Below are positions 31,900 through 41,615 of a stretch of DNA of 64,000 bases, one piece after another; within the stretch, counting starts at the first letter, position 1; each line of letters opens with the position of its first letter. Under the pieces are notes generated by a model. That model did not search any database and was not told where the DNA came from. It worked only from the letters and a program-made list of their open reading frames with translations. The translations under genes were made by a program, and so were the position numbers. This DNA comes from Cupriavidus pauculus (GTDB lineage: Bacteria > Pseudomonadota > Gammaproteobacteria > Burkholderiales > Burkholderiaceae): positions 1-64,000 of the forward strand of contig NZ_PJRP01000021.1 in NCBI RefSeq assembly GCF_002858765.1, written 5' to 3'.

Positions 31900-32522
31900 C
31901 GACGACCGCGGAACTCGCCGACTTGGCTGTGGAGGCGTTGGCGGGGAAAACCGAAGCCGGCACCAATGTGTTCGCGCCGCGCGACTGGCCAACCTGGTCA
32001 GGCGAATACCCCGTTCTGCTGCTCCACGCACCGAGCGAGGAGGGCGCTTCGTTGGGGCGGAACGCACCGCAGTTCGACGTCACTGCGACGCTCCAGATCA
32101 CTGGCCGGATGCAGGTTCCGGCACAGGATTCGGACACCGCAGCGTCGGTGCTGCAAGTCAAGCTTGAAGCGATGCGGGAGCAGATCAAGAGAGCCTTGAT
32201 CAACAGCCCGCAGCTCATGTCGCGTCTTCAGCAGTTCCCGTTCTTAAGGTCGAAGATCGTGACAGACCCCAGCGGCGAGGAGCATCTGGGCGAGCTGGCT
32301 ATGGAGATCGGTATGGAGTTTTACCAGGGGCCGGAGGACTTCTATCCGGTGGTCGGAGATGAGGTCGAGCAGGTGAATCTGCACCTGGATGCGACAAACG
32401 TCTACGACCCCTCTGGGACTTATGCCGACCCGCCTTTCCCGCAGGAGGTTGTCCCAGCGCCGCGGGAGTCCGGGCCAGATGGTCGGGACGAAGGCACCCT
32501 GCAGATCAACCTTTCCGACTAG
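31896..32522 (+). CDS. Tail completion / terminator-like protein
   Basis: 208 residues from the ATG at 31896, overlapping the previous stop. VEALAGKTEAGTNVFAPRDW then YPVLLLHAPSE and DVTATLQITGRM resemble minor tail / tail terminator proteins of the gpU type. The C-terminal 60 residues are Pro/Asp-rich and probably flexible. Confidence 0.65.
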   Translation: MTTTAELADLAVEALAGKTEAGTNVFAPRDWPTWSGEYPVLLLHAPSEEGASLGRNAPQFDVTATLQITGRMQVPAQDSDTAASVLQVKLEAMREQIKRALINSPQLMSRLQQFPFLRSKIVTDPSGEEHLGELAMEIGMEFYQGPEDFYPVVGDEVEQVNLHLDATNVYDPSGTYADPPFPQEVVPAPRESGPDGRDEGTLQINLSD

Positions 32523-32531
32523 GTATCCATC

Positions 32532-32720
32532 ATGAAAGTCAAGCCAGCCGAAGGCCTGAAAGTTCGAGACCCGGTGACCCGGCAGTTCATCGACGACAAC
32601 TACGAAATCGATCCGACCGACTTCTACTGGAACCGCCGCCTGCGCGACGGTGACGTGATCGAAGTCGGCGCCGCGCCGAAAGGCAAGGCGAACGCGGCCA
32701 CCGAGGGAGCCAAAGAATGA
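32532..32720 (+). CDS. DUF2635 protein
   Basis: 62 residues (KVKPAEGLKVRDPVTRQFID, then DFYWNRRLRDGDV). A small protein family regularly encoded just upstream of Mu-like tail sheath genes; function unknown. Confidence 0.8.
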   Translation: MKVKPAEGLKVRDPVTRQFIDDNYEIDPTDFYWNRRLRDGDVIEVGAAPKGKANAATEGAKE

Positions 32721-34207
32721 CCATCCCGTTCAAGACCATTCCGCAAAACCTCCGTGCGCCGCTGTTCTACGCGGAGCTCGACAACACCAAGGCGAACAGC
32801 GGCTCCGGCACGCAACGCGCTCTTGTCATCGGTCAGGTGACCTCCGGCGGCACCGCGGTCCCGAACACACCGCAGATCTCTCAGGGCCCCACCGAGGCAA
32901 AGACCGTCGGTGGCCCGGGATCCATGCTGGCGCTTATGACCGCGGCCTATCGAGCTGGCGATCCGTTTGGCGAGGTATGGTATCTGCCTCTGGCCGACGG
33001 CCAGAGCAGCGTGGCTGCAACGGGTTCGGTCGCCTTCACGGCAGTGGCAACTGCGACCGGCGTGATGTTCCTGTACATCGCGGGCGTTCTGGTCACCATG
33101 ACCGTGTCGGCGACGCAAACGCAGGCTCAGCTGGCTACCGCACTGGTTGCCGCAATCAATGCGAACACCGATCTGCCGGTGACGGCGGCGGTGGATGGTA
33201 CGACCACCAGCAAAGTGAACGTGACGGCCAAGAACAAAGGTCTGGCCGGTAACGACATCGACCTGCAGCTGAACTACCGCGGCGCTGCGAGTGGTGAGGC
33301 AACGCCGCCGGGCCTTGCCGTGACCATTACTCAGATGTCGGGTGGCCTGGTGAACCCTGACCTGACCACCGCGCTGGCCAACCTGCTGGACAAGGAATTC
33401 GACTTCATCGCATTCCCCTACACCGACACAGCGTCGCTCGATGCGATGAAGTCGTTCCTGAGCAGCACGACGGGCCGGTGGAGCTGGAGCAAGCAGCTCT
33501 ACGGTGGCGCGTACGGCGCCAAGCGCGGCACGCTGGGCGAACTGACCACGTTCGGCACGGCGCGCAACGACGAACACATGTCGATCATGGGCTTCAGCGG
33601 CTCGCCAACTCCCAGCTGGATCTGGGCGGCGAACATTGCCGCCGTCGTCGCGGTTTCTGCGCGCGCGGATGCTGCGCTGCCTCTGCAGACGCTGGCGCTT
33701 ACCGCAGTGCTCGCGCCGCCGCTCACTTCGCGCTTCGCGCTGACGGACCGCAATGTCCTGCTGTGGGACGGCGTTTCGACGTTCACGGTTGCCGCCGACG
33801 GTACGGTGCAGATCGAAAACCTGATCACCACCTACCAGGTCAACTCGTTCGGCCAGCCGGACGACAGCTATCTGCAGGTCGAAACACTGCTCACGATCCA
33901 GTTCGTGCTGCGCGAGCTCAAGGCCGACATCACGAGCAAGTACTCGCGCGTGAAGCTGGCCGATAACGGCACGCGCTTCGCGCCCGGGTCGGCAATCGTG
34001 ACGCCGAATACGATCCGCGGCAGTCAGATCGCCAAGTACCAGGATCTGGAGTATCGCGGCTACGTGCAGAAGAGCGACGTCTTCGCCAAGTCGATCATCG
34101 TCGAGAAAAATCGGCAGAACCCGAATCGGGTGGACGTGCTCTATCCCGCGACGCTGATTAACCAGCTCCGCATCTTCGCGCTGCTGTTCCAGTTCAGCAA
34201 CCAGTAA
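32717..34207 (+). CDS. Contractile tail sheath protein, Mu gpL-like
   Basis: 496 residues. Starts with the FKTIPQNLRAPLFYAELDNTKA pattern of Mu-type sheaths; LLWDGVSTFTVAADGTVQIENLITTYQVN and the C-terminal segment ending RVDVLYPATLINQLRIFALLFQF carry the conserved sheath core. It shows that the tail is contractile. Residues 110-200 form a variable outer domain. Confidence 0.95.
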   Translation: MTIPFKTIPQNLRAPLFYAELDNTKANSGSGTQRALVIGQVTSGGTAVPNTPQISQGPTEAKTVGGPGSMLALMTAAYRAGDPFGEVWYLPLADGQSSVAATGSVAFTAVATATGVMFLYIAGVLVTMTVSATQTQAQLATALVAAINANTDLPVTAAVDGTTTSKVNVTAKNKGLAGNDIDLQLNYRGAASGEATPPGLAVTITQMSGGLVNPDLTTALANLLDKEFDFIAFPYTDTASLDAMKSFLSSTTGRWSWSKQLYGGAYGAKRGTLGELTTFGTARNDEHMSIMGFSGSPTPSWIWAANIAAVVAVSARADAALPLQTLALTAVLAPPLTSRFALTDRNVLLWDGVSTFTVAADGTVQIENLITTYQVNSFGQPDDSYLQVETLLTIQFVLRELKADITSKYSRVKLADNGTRFAPGSAIVTPNTIRGSQIAKYQDLEYRGYVQKSDVFAKSIIVEKNRQNPNRVDVLYPATLINQLRIFALLFQFSNQ

Positions 34208-34226
34208 CCCGATTAGCAGGGACGCC

Positions 34227-34248
34227 GGGGCCGCCTGAGGGCGGCCCC
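34227..34248 (+). terminator. Strong hairpin between sheath and tube genes
   Basis: GGGGCCGCC pairs perfectly with GGCGGCCCC around TGAG. No T-run follows, so it is more likely an mRNA-stabilising or attenuating hairpin than a full terminator. Confidence 0.5.
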
Positions 34249-34271
34249 TGGCATTTCAGGAGCCCTTTGAA

Positions 34272-34640
34272 ATGGCTGACAACACCAATCGCCTGGCCGG
34301 GACCGCAAATCTGTCCGTCGACGGCAAAAGCTACATGCTCGTCGCGGACTTTGAATACAACCCGTCCAAGAAGACCCGGGAGACGCTTTCCGGTATGGAC
34401 GACGTTCATGGGTACAGCGAGAAGCCGCGGCCCGGATCGATCTCGGCCACCATCCGCGACTCTGGCGGGCTCACGGTGGCGGATCTCAATGACATGACGA
34501 ACGTCACCATCGTTGCGGAACTGGCCAATGGCAAGACGATCATCGGCCGGAATATGTGGACCATCGAAGACCAGACCGCTAAGGCCGCAGACGCGACCAT
34601 CGAAGTCAAGTGGGAAGGTCTGAGCGTCACGGAGAACTGA
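34272..34640 (+). CDS. Tail tube protein, Mu gpM-like
   Basis: 122 residues. RLAGTANLSVDGKSYMLVAD, then YSEKPRPGSISATIRDSGGL and IEVKWEGLSV match Mu-type tube proteins. Forms the inner tube within the sheath. Confidence 0.9.
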   Translation: MADNTNRLAGTANLSVDGKSYMLVADFEYNPSKKTRETLSGMDDVHGYSEKPRPGSISATIRDSGGLTVADLNDMTNVTIVAELANGKTIIGRNMWTIEDQTAKAADATIEVKWEGLSVTEN

Positions 34641-34642
34641 GC

Positions 34643-34954
34643 ATGACAACGAATCAAACCGCAGGCCATCCGGAAGAACTGGCACTTACCCTGCGCAAAC
34701 CGGTGGTGATCGGTAAGGGGGAAGACGCCCTCACGTACGACAAGCTGACCCTGCGCGAGCCGACCGCCGGCGAGCTGGAAAAGGCTACCACCAGCACGAC
34801 GAGCGACATCGGTATGAGCATCACGCTGATTTCGCTCGTAGCCGGCGTGCCCCGCGGCGTCGCCGAGAAGATCGGCCAGCGTGACCTGAAGGAGGCGAAC
34901 GAGTACCTCGCGGGTTTTACCGAGGATGGTCCGGAGCCTGGACCGACGGCGTAG
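34643..34954 (+). CDS. Tail assembly chaperone, FluMu gp41-like
   Basis: 103 residues (EELALTLRKPVVIGKGEDAL, then TLREPTAGELEKA). Coats the tape measure during tail assembly. A slippery heptamer near its end allows a longer frameshift product. Confidence 0.85.
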   Translation: MTTNQTAGHPEELALTLRKPVVIGKGEDALTYDKLTLREPTAGELEKATTSTTSDIGMSITLISLVAGVPRGVAEKIGQRDLKEANEYLAGFTEDGPEPGPTA

Positions 34955-35073
34955 CCGAGGTCACTGAGTTCTACCACTGGGGTCCGAATGAAGCGTGGTC
35001 CCTCCCACTTACCCGGCTGCGCTGGTGGAATGACCAGATGAAGCGGATCCAAAAGGCAAGGGCAGAAGGCTGA
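34885..35073 (+). CDS. Tail assembly chaperone, -1 frameshift extension (gp41'-like)
   Basis: An open -1 frame from 34885 to the stop at 35071-35073. After slippage it adds YRGWSGAWTDGVAEVTEFYH, then WSLPLTRLRWWNDQMKRIQK, to the chaperone. There is no ribosome-binding site or good start, so it is expected only as a fusion, as in the G/GT and gp41/gp41' pairs of other phages. Its stop overlaps the tape-measure start (TGATG). Confidence 0.75.
   Translation, partial: PEGGERVPRGFYRGWSGAWTDGVAEVTEFYHWGPNEAWSLPLTRLRWWNDQMKRIQKARAEG
34912..34918 (+). other. Slippery heptamer for programmed -1 frameshift
   Basis: GGGTTTT read as G-GGT-TTT in the chaperone frame is an exact X-XXY-YYZ slippery site; after a -1 slip both tRNAs re-pair (GGG, TTT). 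It lies inside the overlap of the two frames, 39 bp before the short product's end. Confidence 0.8.
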
Positions 35074-36926
35074 TGGCCAATACCTTCAAGATCACCATTG
35101 CGGCCGTTGACAAGGCGACCGCCACGGTTCGCCGGGTCAATCAGTCCATGGCGAGGCTCACCAGCCCTGTCCGTGACCTGAAGCAGTCGCTTGGCGGATT
35201 GGGGCGGGAACTGGGCCTTAACAAGGTGAGCCAGTCGCTCGGTTCCGTCGCCAAGTCTGCGCGCGGCGCGGTGTCTGGCGTGACGGCACTGGTGCCGCCG
35301 CTGGGTGCCATTACCGGTGCGGCCACTATTGCCGGCATCGCGGCGCTTGCCAACAACTGGGGAAAGTTGGGCGCAGAGATCGACCGGACTTCGTCGATCC
35401 TTGGGGTCTCGACGAAGGAACTGCAGCAATACCAGGCGGCCGCCAAACTGGCCGGCCTGTCGGCCGAAGACATGAATGGCAGCCTGAAGTCGTTGGGTGA
35501 CACCCTGGAGGACGCGGCCTACAACCGCAACTCCCAGGCGCTGATCCTGATGAACCAGCTGGGGATTTCGCTGACCCGGACAAAGACCGGCGCGGTTGAC
35601 GCCACGCGCGCACTTCGCCAAGTGGCGGAAGCTATCGCACGGCAGGGCGGCAATGTCCAGGCGCAGCGGCTCATCGCCCGCACCTTTGGGGTCGAGCAAC
35701 TCCTGCCGATGCTGCAAAAGGGTGCCGCCGGGATCGAGCAGTATGTCGCCCAGGCGCGCGCGCTGGGGTCGGTGATGGGCGACGACCAGATCCAGGCGGC
35801 CAAGGATTATGCCCAGAACGTCGCTAAGCTGGATCTGGCGATCGATGGTCTGAAGGCCTCGATCGGCAATGCCTTGATCCCAGTTCTGTCGCCGCTGCTC
35901 GCTCAGCTGTCCGAGTGGGTGACCAAGAATCGTGACCTGATCGCCACCAAGGTCGGGGAGTTCGTCAAGGGCATTGCCGACTGGGTGAAGTCCGTCGATT
36001 GGGGGAAGGTGGCGCGCGGTATCGGCAGCTTTGTCGACGCGCTGGGTGGCGTGAAAGGTGTGGCCATTGCCCTTGCCGCCATTACTTTCGCTGGCCCGAT
36101 TGCCGGGGTGATCTCGCTGATCGGGCAGGTGACCAAGCTGGCAGCGCTGCTGGCGCCATTGGCGGCGAACCCGGTCGTCCTGGGCATTCTCGGTATCACG
36201 TATAGCAAGGGGTTGAACCAGGGAGAGGATGCGGAACTGGCGCGTCGTAATGGCATGGCCCCTACGATCGACGTGGGGCCAGTCCCCGGTGTCCCGAGCG
36301 GTAGTGGTGGCACAACGGATCCCCTCGCATTCTTCCAGAACCGCGGCTGGAGCAGAGATCAGGCGGCGGGCATTGTCGCCAACCTTCAGCGTGAAAGCGA
36401 GCTCAACCCGGGTGCGGTGGGCGACGGCGGCAACGCATACGGTGTCGCCCAGTGGCATCCCGACCGGCAACGCAACTTCAAGAGCTGGTCCGGCAAGGAC
36501 ATTCGCTCGTCGACGCTCGATGAGCAGCTGGCGTTCGTCCACCACGAACTGACCGCAGGGCTTGAACGTGCCGCCGGCGATCGGCTGAAGCAGGCGAAGT
36601 CCGCTGGAGAGGCGGGTGACATCGTGTCGCGGTATTACGAGCGCCCAAAGGACGCGGACGGCGAGGCATCCAGGCGCGCCATTGCTGCAAACCAGCTGTC
36701 CGGTGGCGCGCCGATGGCGCCCGTCTACGCCTCAGGCGGTGCGGCGGCGCGGCCGCAAGCCGGTGCATCGGCGGCGCCGGCCGGTGGCGCAGTCGGCGGC
36801 AAGGTCTTGGTTGAAGTCGTGCTCGCCGGGGCCACGCAAGGCGTACGCGCCAACGTTCGTTCGAGCGGTAACGTCGAGGCGACGACGCGAGTCCGGACTT
36901 CGATGCCGACTGAAGGGGTTTCATAG
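35073..36926 (+). CDS. Tape measure protein with C-terminal tail lysozyme domain
   Basis: 617 residues. The N-terminal half is helical (VDKATATVRRVNQSMARLTS; a hydrophobic stretch near 70-95). Around 330-385 are hydrophobic helices (VAIALAAITFAGPIAGVISL). Residues about 410-485 (FFQNRGWSRDQAAGIVANLQ, then GDGGNAYGVAQWHPDRQ) form a phage tail lysozyme domain that should open peptidoglycan at injection. The size implies a short tail. Confidence 0.9.
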   Translation: MANTFKITIAAVDKATATVRRVNQSMARLTSPVRDLKQSLGGLGRELGLNKVSQSLGSVAKSARGAVSGVTALVPPLGAITGAATIAGIAALANNWGKLGAEIDRTSSILGVSTKELQQYQAAAKLAGLSAEDMNGSLKSLGDTLEDAAYNRNSQALILMNQLGISLTRTKTGAVDATRALRQVAEAIARQGGNVQAQRLIARTFGVEQLLPMLQKGAAGIEQYVAQARALGSVMGDDQIQAAKDYAQNVAKLDLAIDGLKASIGNALIPVLSPLLAQLSEWVTKNRDLIATKVGEFVKGIADWVKSVDWGKVARGIGSFVDALGGVKGVAIALAAITFAGPIAGVISLIGQVTKLAALLAPLAANPVVLGILGITYSKGLNQGEDAELARRNGMAPTIDVGPVPGVPSGSGGTTDPLAFFQNRGWSRDQAAGIVANLQRESELNPGAVGDGGNAYGVAQWHPDRQRNFKSWSGKDIRSSTLDEQLAFVHHELTAGLERAAGDRLKQAKSAGEAGDIVSRYYERPKDADGEASRRAIAANQLSGGAPMAPVYASGGAAARPQAGASAAPAGGAVGGKVLVEVVLAGATQGVRANVRSSGNVEATTRVRTSMPTEGVS

Positions 36927-36928
36927 TC

Positions 36929-38362
36929 ATGGGGCAGGCAAAGATTCTGAATGCGGTCGGGAGCATCGGGGGCGTTGCTTCTGCCGCGTCCGCTCTTGCT
37001 GGTGCACTGGGTGGCGACCTTCCGGGCGATTGGCAGTCGTCTCTGCGACAGGCGTCGTACCGCGGCGTGCCATTCGGCGTCCTGGCCGGCGAGGTGACGT
37101 TTGGCCGCAAGAATGCTGTGCACCGGTACCCGAAGCGGGACGGGGTATGGGTAGAGGACATGGGCCGTGAGGCCCGGCTCTACCACCTGACCGCCTTCCT
37201 GGTCGAGAACAGCGCCGTCTATGGCGGGGGCGGGGTGGTCGGTCAGCGCGATCGGCTGATCCGGGCGTTTGAGACGGCCGGCGACGGCGAACTCGTGCAC
37301 CCAACCTTGGGCCGAGTGAAAGTCTCTGCGCTTGAGGGGCATTCCCTGGAGCGCTGGGATACGGGGCGCTATTTCGAGCTCACGCTAGTTTTCATCGAAG
37401 CGGGGGAGCGGCGATTCCCGACGAACGGAACGTCGACGGGAGACGCACTATCCGCCGTGGCTGACTCGCTGAACGCCGCGTCCGTGCTGTCCTTCGCAAA
37501 GCAGATCCTGAGCGCCGTGAAGCTCGGTGCCGCAGTCGTCCAGCAGGCCGTGTCTACAGCACTGGGGTGGTATGTCGCGGCGGTGGGGCTTGTCCATGAC
37601 GTAAAGCGATTCTTCGGCGCCGTGTCGACACTTGCCGGCAACTTCGGCCGCCTCTTTGGGGGCGGCAACTCCGGCTACTCAGCCGCCGCCAAGAAAGTGA
37701 AACAGTCGACGACGGTCGGCGACCTGATTCGGAACGATGCCGCCGCGCGGACGGCTGTCACTCAGGCCGGCGTTGCTCTGGTGGCCGCCGCCGGCCACGT
37801 CAGCGACACAGCGACGTTCGGGGCTAAGGCTCAGGGACTTGCCGCTGCGCTTGCCGCGTCTGCCGTGGATCCGGATGACCGTATCCGGCTGCTGCTCAGC
37901 CTCGGGTCGTATCAGCCGGACAGCGCAAACACGTCGTCGGCGATCGGCGTTGCTATGGCGACGATGCAGAGTGCCTGCGCTGATCTGTTCCGCCGATGCG
38001 CGGTGAGTCAACTGATCCTCGCCGTGGGGGCGTTTCAGCCCCGATCGGCGGATGAGGCGTCGGGCATGGCAGCCATGGTGTCTGACGTGCTGGCCGCCGA
38101 AGCGCTGCGCGCGGGCGACCAGGGCGAGGACGATGTTTATCTGCAGCTCATGGCTGCGAACAAGGCTGTTGTCGCGGATCTCAAGGCGCGGGGCGGCAAC
38201 CTGGCGGCTGTGGCGGACTTCGGTTTTTCCGACAACCTGCCGGCGTTGATGCTGGCGCAGCGCATGTATCGGGATCCGTCCCGAAGCGATGACCTGATTG
38301 TGCAGGCGGATGCCGTACACCCAGCGTTTATGCCGACAAAGTTCAAGGCCTTGGCCTCCTGA
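36929..38362 (+). CDS. DNA circularisation / Mu gpN-like baseplate protein
   Basis: 477 residues. The N-terminal domain (WQSSLRQASYRGVPFGVLAG, then HRYPKRDGVWVEDMGREARL) is the DNA-circulation N family (PF07157) found in Mu gpN. Follows the tape measure as in Mu. Acts in baseplate assembly. Confidence 0.85.
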   Translation: MGQAKILNAVGSIGGVASAASALAGALGGDLPGDWQSSLRQASYRGVPFGVLAGEVTFGRKNAVHRYPKRDGVWVEDMGREARLYHLTAFLVENSAVYGGGGVVGQRDRLIRAFETAGDGELVHPTLGRVKVSALEGHSLERWDTGRYFELTLVFIEAGERRFPTNGTSTGDALSAVADSLNAASVLSFAKQILSAVKLGAAVVQQAVSTALGWYVAAVGLVHDVKRFFGAVSTLAGNFGRLFGGGNSGYSAAAKKVKQSTTVGDLIRNDAAARTAVTQAGVALVAAAGHVSDTATFGAKAQGLAAALAASAVDPDDRIRLLLSLGSYQPDSANTSSAIGVAMATMQSACADLFRRCAVSQLILAVGAFQPRSADEASGMAAMVSDVLAAEALRAGDQGEDDVYLQLMAANKAVVADLKARGGNLAAVADFGFSDNLPALMLAQRMYRDPSRSDDLIVQADAVHPAFMPTKFKALAS

Positions 38363-38365
38363 CGC

Positions 38366-39466
38366 ATGGCTGATGAGAATTCGGTAAATGAGGTGCTGCT
38401 GGTCATTGGCGACCAGCAGCGGGAGATCTCGGGCTGGAACAACGTTCGCATTACGCGTGGCATTGAGCGCCTGCCGTCCGACTTCAGTCTCACTCTGACG
38501 GAGAAGTACCCGGGTGTGGCAGATGTCGTGGTCAACGCCGGAGACCCGTTCCAGCTCTTCCTGGGCACCGACGTGGTCATGACTGGCTATCTCGACACGC
38601 TCTCCGACGGATTCGACGCGCAGTCTCATACGGTGGCCGCAGCGGGGCGCAGCAAGTGCTCGGATCTGGTGGACTGCGCCGCCGAGTGGCCCGGCATGCA
38701 GATCGTGAACAGCGACCTGGCGCAAATCGCAACGCAACTTGTGGTTCCGTACAAGGGGCTTGGGGTCCAGTGTGACCTCACAGACCTGCCTAAGGTGCAG
38801 CAGCTCAACATCCTGCTCGGCGAAACACCCTGGTCGATTATCGAAAGGGTTGCGCGGTACAGCGCGGCGCTGGCCTATGACAACGCGGCGGGGGATTTGG
38901 TCCTTGCGCGCGTGGGAACGGTAGAAGCGGCGGGTGGGTTCGAGGAAGGCGTCAATGTCGAGTCGGCCGGGACGGTGTTCTCGATGCTCGACCGATTTTC
39001 TGAATACATGGCGGTCCAGCAGGCGCTGGACATGCTGTCGGATCTGTCCGGTGGCAGTCTGAACGTGATCACGAAGGTGACGGACGGCGGTGTCGCGCGG
39101 CGCCGACAGCGCGTCATCATCGCCGAGAACCTGAGCGCGAGCGGGCTGGCCATTACTGAGCAGCGCGCCGTCTGGGAAATGAACCGCCGAATCGCGCGTG
39201 GCGCGGCAGTGCGGGTCACCACCGATAGCTGGCGGGACGCGGCGGGGAAGCTATGGGAGCCCAATACCCTGGTCCCCGTTCATCTCCCAACGCTCAAGGT
39301 TTGGCGCGAGAAGCTGTTGGTCGGTGAAGTGACCTATCGCCTTGACGACGAGGGAGAGCACGCCGATATGCTGCTCATGCCGCCGGACGCCTTCGCGCCG
39401 CAGCCATTCTTGCTGCAGCCGCAGTTTGCCGATGTGGTGGGGACTGACGTGCGGGGAATTCAATGA
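38366..39466 (+). CDS. Baseplate hub protein, Mu gpP-like
   Basis: 366 residues: VLLVIGDQQREISGWNNVRI, ERLPSDFSLTLTE, FQLFLGTDVVMTGYLDT, and LVGEVTYRLDDEGEHADMLL are the conserved strands of the Mu gp44/T4 gp27-like hub. Confidence 0.9.
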   Translation: MADENSVNEVLLVIGDQQREISGWNNVRITRGIERLPSDFSLTLTEKYPGVADVVVNAGDPFQLFLGTDVVMTGYLDTLSDGFDAQSHTVAAAGRSKCSDLVDCAAEWPGMQIVNSDLAQIATQLVVPYKGLGVQCDLTDLPKVQQLNILLGETPWSIIERVARYSAALAYDNAAGDLVLARVGTVEAAGGFEEGVNVESAGTVFSMLDRFSEYMAVQQALDMLSDLSGGSLNVITKVTDGGVARRRQRVIIAENLSASGLAITEQRAVWEMNRRIARGAAVRVTTDSWRDAAGKLWEPNTLVPVHLPTLKVWREKLLVGEVTYRLDDEGEHADMLLMPPDAFAPQPFLLQPQFADVVGTDVRGIQ

Positions 39467-40053
39467 CTGCAGGTGTTCTGGAGGCGCTGGCCCAGCGGGT
39501 TCGGATGATGATCGGCCGGGGCAGGGTGCGCACAGGCAGCGATGGGGCTGGCGTGCAGATGCTGCAGGTCCAGCTCGCCAGCGTGGAGACCGGAGACAAC
39601 CGGCCGCGCATGGCCGAGTTTGGCTTTTCTTCGATGCCTCCGGCCGACACGGATGCCGTGGTGGTTTTCCTGACGGGGGACCGCTCCGCCGGCGTAGTGG
39701 TGGCCACGAACCACCAGGCGTCACGGCCGCGCGGGCTTAAGCCTGGCGAGACCATCGTCTACAGCCAAGACGGGAAGAGCGTGTATTTCAGCGACGCGGG
39801 GATTGTTGTGGACGCCAAGGGGCAGTCCGTGACAGTCCAGAACGCATCTGTTGCCACGATCGAGGCGACGACCAAGATCGTGGCGGATACCCCGCTGCTC
39901 CAGTGCACGGGTGACATTCAGGACAACTGCGAAACGAACAGTCGGACCATGAAGGAAATGCGGGACGTCTACAACTCCCACGACCATGCGGTGAGAAACG
40001 TCCAGCCAGGCGGCAGCACGGTAACCACTGACCATCCGAATCAGACCGAATGA
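39463..40053 (+). CDS. Baseplate spike protein, Mu gp45-like
   Basis: 196 residues. An OB-fold N-terminus (VRTGSDGAGVQMLQVQLASV) is followed by a beta-helical shaft and an apex-type NSHDH motif, which in Mu and P2 spikes binds iron. Pierces the outer membrane. Confidence 0.88.
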   Translation: MTAGVLEALAQRVRMMIGRGRVRTGSDGAGVQMLQVQLASVETGDNRPRMAEFGFSSMPPADTDAVVVFLTGDRSAGVVVATNHQASRPRGLKPGETIVYSQDGKSVYFSDAGIVVDAKGQSVTVQNASVATIEATTKIVADTPLLQCTGDIQDNCETNSRTMKEMRDVYNSHDHAVRNVQPGGSTVTTDHPNQTE

Positions 40054-40496
40054 GTGACATCACCACACTTTGGACGGTCGAGCGCTCCCAGGGGGATTGG
40101 CAGCTCTCTGGGCCCGATCTCTTGTCCGGGAACGACCTTTCGACAGCCGTGCTGCTGTCCGCCTTTACCGACCGCACGGCGAATCCCGATGACGCGATTC
40201 CTGATGGCACCGGCGACCCGCGCGGGTGGTGGGGCGATCAGGGTGAGACGGTCCCGATCGGGTCGCGTCTGTGGCTGCTCGACCGCGCAAAGCAGAACGA
40301 CGACACGCTGACGCGAGCGCACGACTACCTGACCGAATGTCTGCAATGGCTTATCGACGATGGCGTAGCAGCTCGGGTGGATGTGCTGGTTGAGTGGACT
40401 CGCACGAGCATGCTGGGCGCGAACATCATCGTCCGGCGGACGGACGGCACAACCGAGTCGGTGGCCTTCTCATGGGCTTGGAACGGAATTTCTTGA
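40050..40496 (+). CDS. Baseplate protein, gp46 / gpW-like
   Basis: 148 residues: PDGTGDPRGWWGDQGETVPI, then GSRLWLLDRAKQNDDTLTRA, match the phage GP46 family. ATGA overlap with the spike gene. Confidence 0.88.
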   Translation: MSDITTLWTVERSQGDWQLSGPDLLSGNDLSTAVLLSAFTDRTANPDDAIPDGTGDPRGWWGDQGETVPIGSRLWLLDRAKQNDDTLTRAHDYLTECLQWLIDDGVAARVDVLVEWTRTSMLGANIIVRRTDGTTESVAFSWAWNGIS

Positions 40497-40497
40497 T

Positions 40498-41601
40498 ATG
40501 CCATACGCAAGACCAACACTGAGTGAGCTGCGGGCCAATGTCGCCGCCGACCAGGCGAGCGAGCTAGAGGGATCCGATCCGCTCCTGCGCTTCGCGAATC
40601 TGCGTATTCTCGGCGTCGGACAGGCGGGGCTTACGCACCTGCAGTATGGCTACCTGGACTGGATTGCCCGTCAATCGGTTCCGTACACCGCGGAGGATGA
40701 GTACCTGGAAGCCTGGGGGGCACTGAAGGGTGTCTATCGCAAGGACGCCACGTCAGCGGATGGCTTTGCAACCTTCGGCGGTACCGCCGGCGAAATTCCG
40801 GCCGGGTGGGGATTGGTGCGCAGCGATGGCGTGAAATACACGGTATCCGCTTCGGCGTCGATCGGGGGCGGCGGGAGTGTTCAGGTCGAGGCCATGGCGA
40901 ACGACACAGGCGCCGCAGCAAACTGTGCCCTCGGCACGCAATTTTCGCTGGCATCCCCCATCCCGGGAATCCAGAGCAACGGCAGCGCCTCTTCTCCATT
41001 TACCGGCGGGGCGGACGTCGAGGAAAACGATGCATACCGCGCACGTGTGCTGGAGGCCTACCAAGAGTCGCCAGCCGGCGGCAACGAGGCCGACTACATT
41101 CGCTGGGCCAAGGGCGTGGCGGGCGTCACCAGGGCGTGGGTTGCGCGAAACGGGTTTGGCGCCGGCACTGTCGTCGTGTACGTCATGCTGGATCTCGCAA
41201 ATGCCGAATCTGGAGGGTTCCCGATTGGCACCGACGGTGTGGCCACGGCCGAAACGCGAAGCGCCGTGAAGGCGACTGGTGATCAACTGCGAGTCGCCAA
41301 TGCGCTGTATAGCCTTCAGCCCGTGACGGCTTTGATGTATGCCGTGGCGCCGATCCGGGACAACATCAACTTCACGATTACTGGCTATTCCGGTGCCAGT
41401 GCGGCGACAAAGAAATCCATCTCGGACGCTATCTCGGACGTCTTCTTCAGGAATGGCGCGCCCGGAGGGACGGTCAATCTCTCTGACATCGAATCGGCCA
41501 TTTGGGCTGTTCCTGGAACGGCCGGGTTTGTCATCACGTTGCCCACGGGGAACATTACGAGTGCGACTGGTCATCTTCCCGTGCTCGGCACAGTCACGTA
41601 A
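40498..41601 (+). CDS. Baseplate J-like protein, Mu gp47
   Basis: 367 residues from the ATG at 40498. The N-terminus PYARPTLSELRANVAAD and the segment GGADVEENDAYRARVLEAYQ, then GGNEADYIRWAKGVAGVTRA, are hallmarks of the BaseplateJ family forming the wedge. Confidence 0.93.
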   Translation: MPYARPTLSELRANVAADQASELEGSDPLLRFANLRILGVGQAGLTHLQYGYLDWIARQSVPYTAEDEYLEAWGALKGVYRKDATSADGFATFGGTAGEIPAGWGLVRSDGVKYTVSASASIGGGGSVQVEAMANDTGAAANCALGTQFSLASPIPGIQSNGSASSPFTGGADVEENDAYRARVLEAYQESPAGGNEADYIRWAKGVAGVTRAWVARNGFGAGTVVVYVMLDLANAESGGFPIGTDGVATAETRSAVKATGDQLRVANALYSLQPVTALMYAVAPIRDNINFTITGYSGASAATKKSISDAISDVFFRNGAPGGTVNLSDIESAIWAVPGTAGFVITLPTGNITSATGHLPVLGTVT

Positions 41602-41615
41602 ATCTGAGGAGAGGA

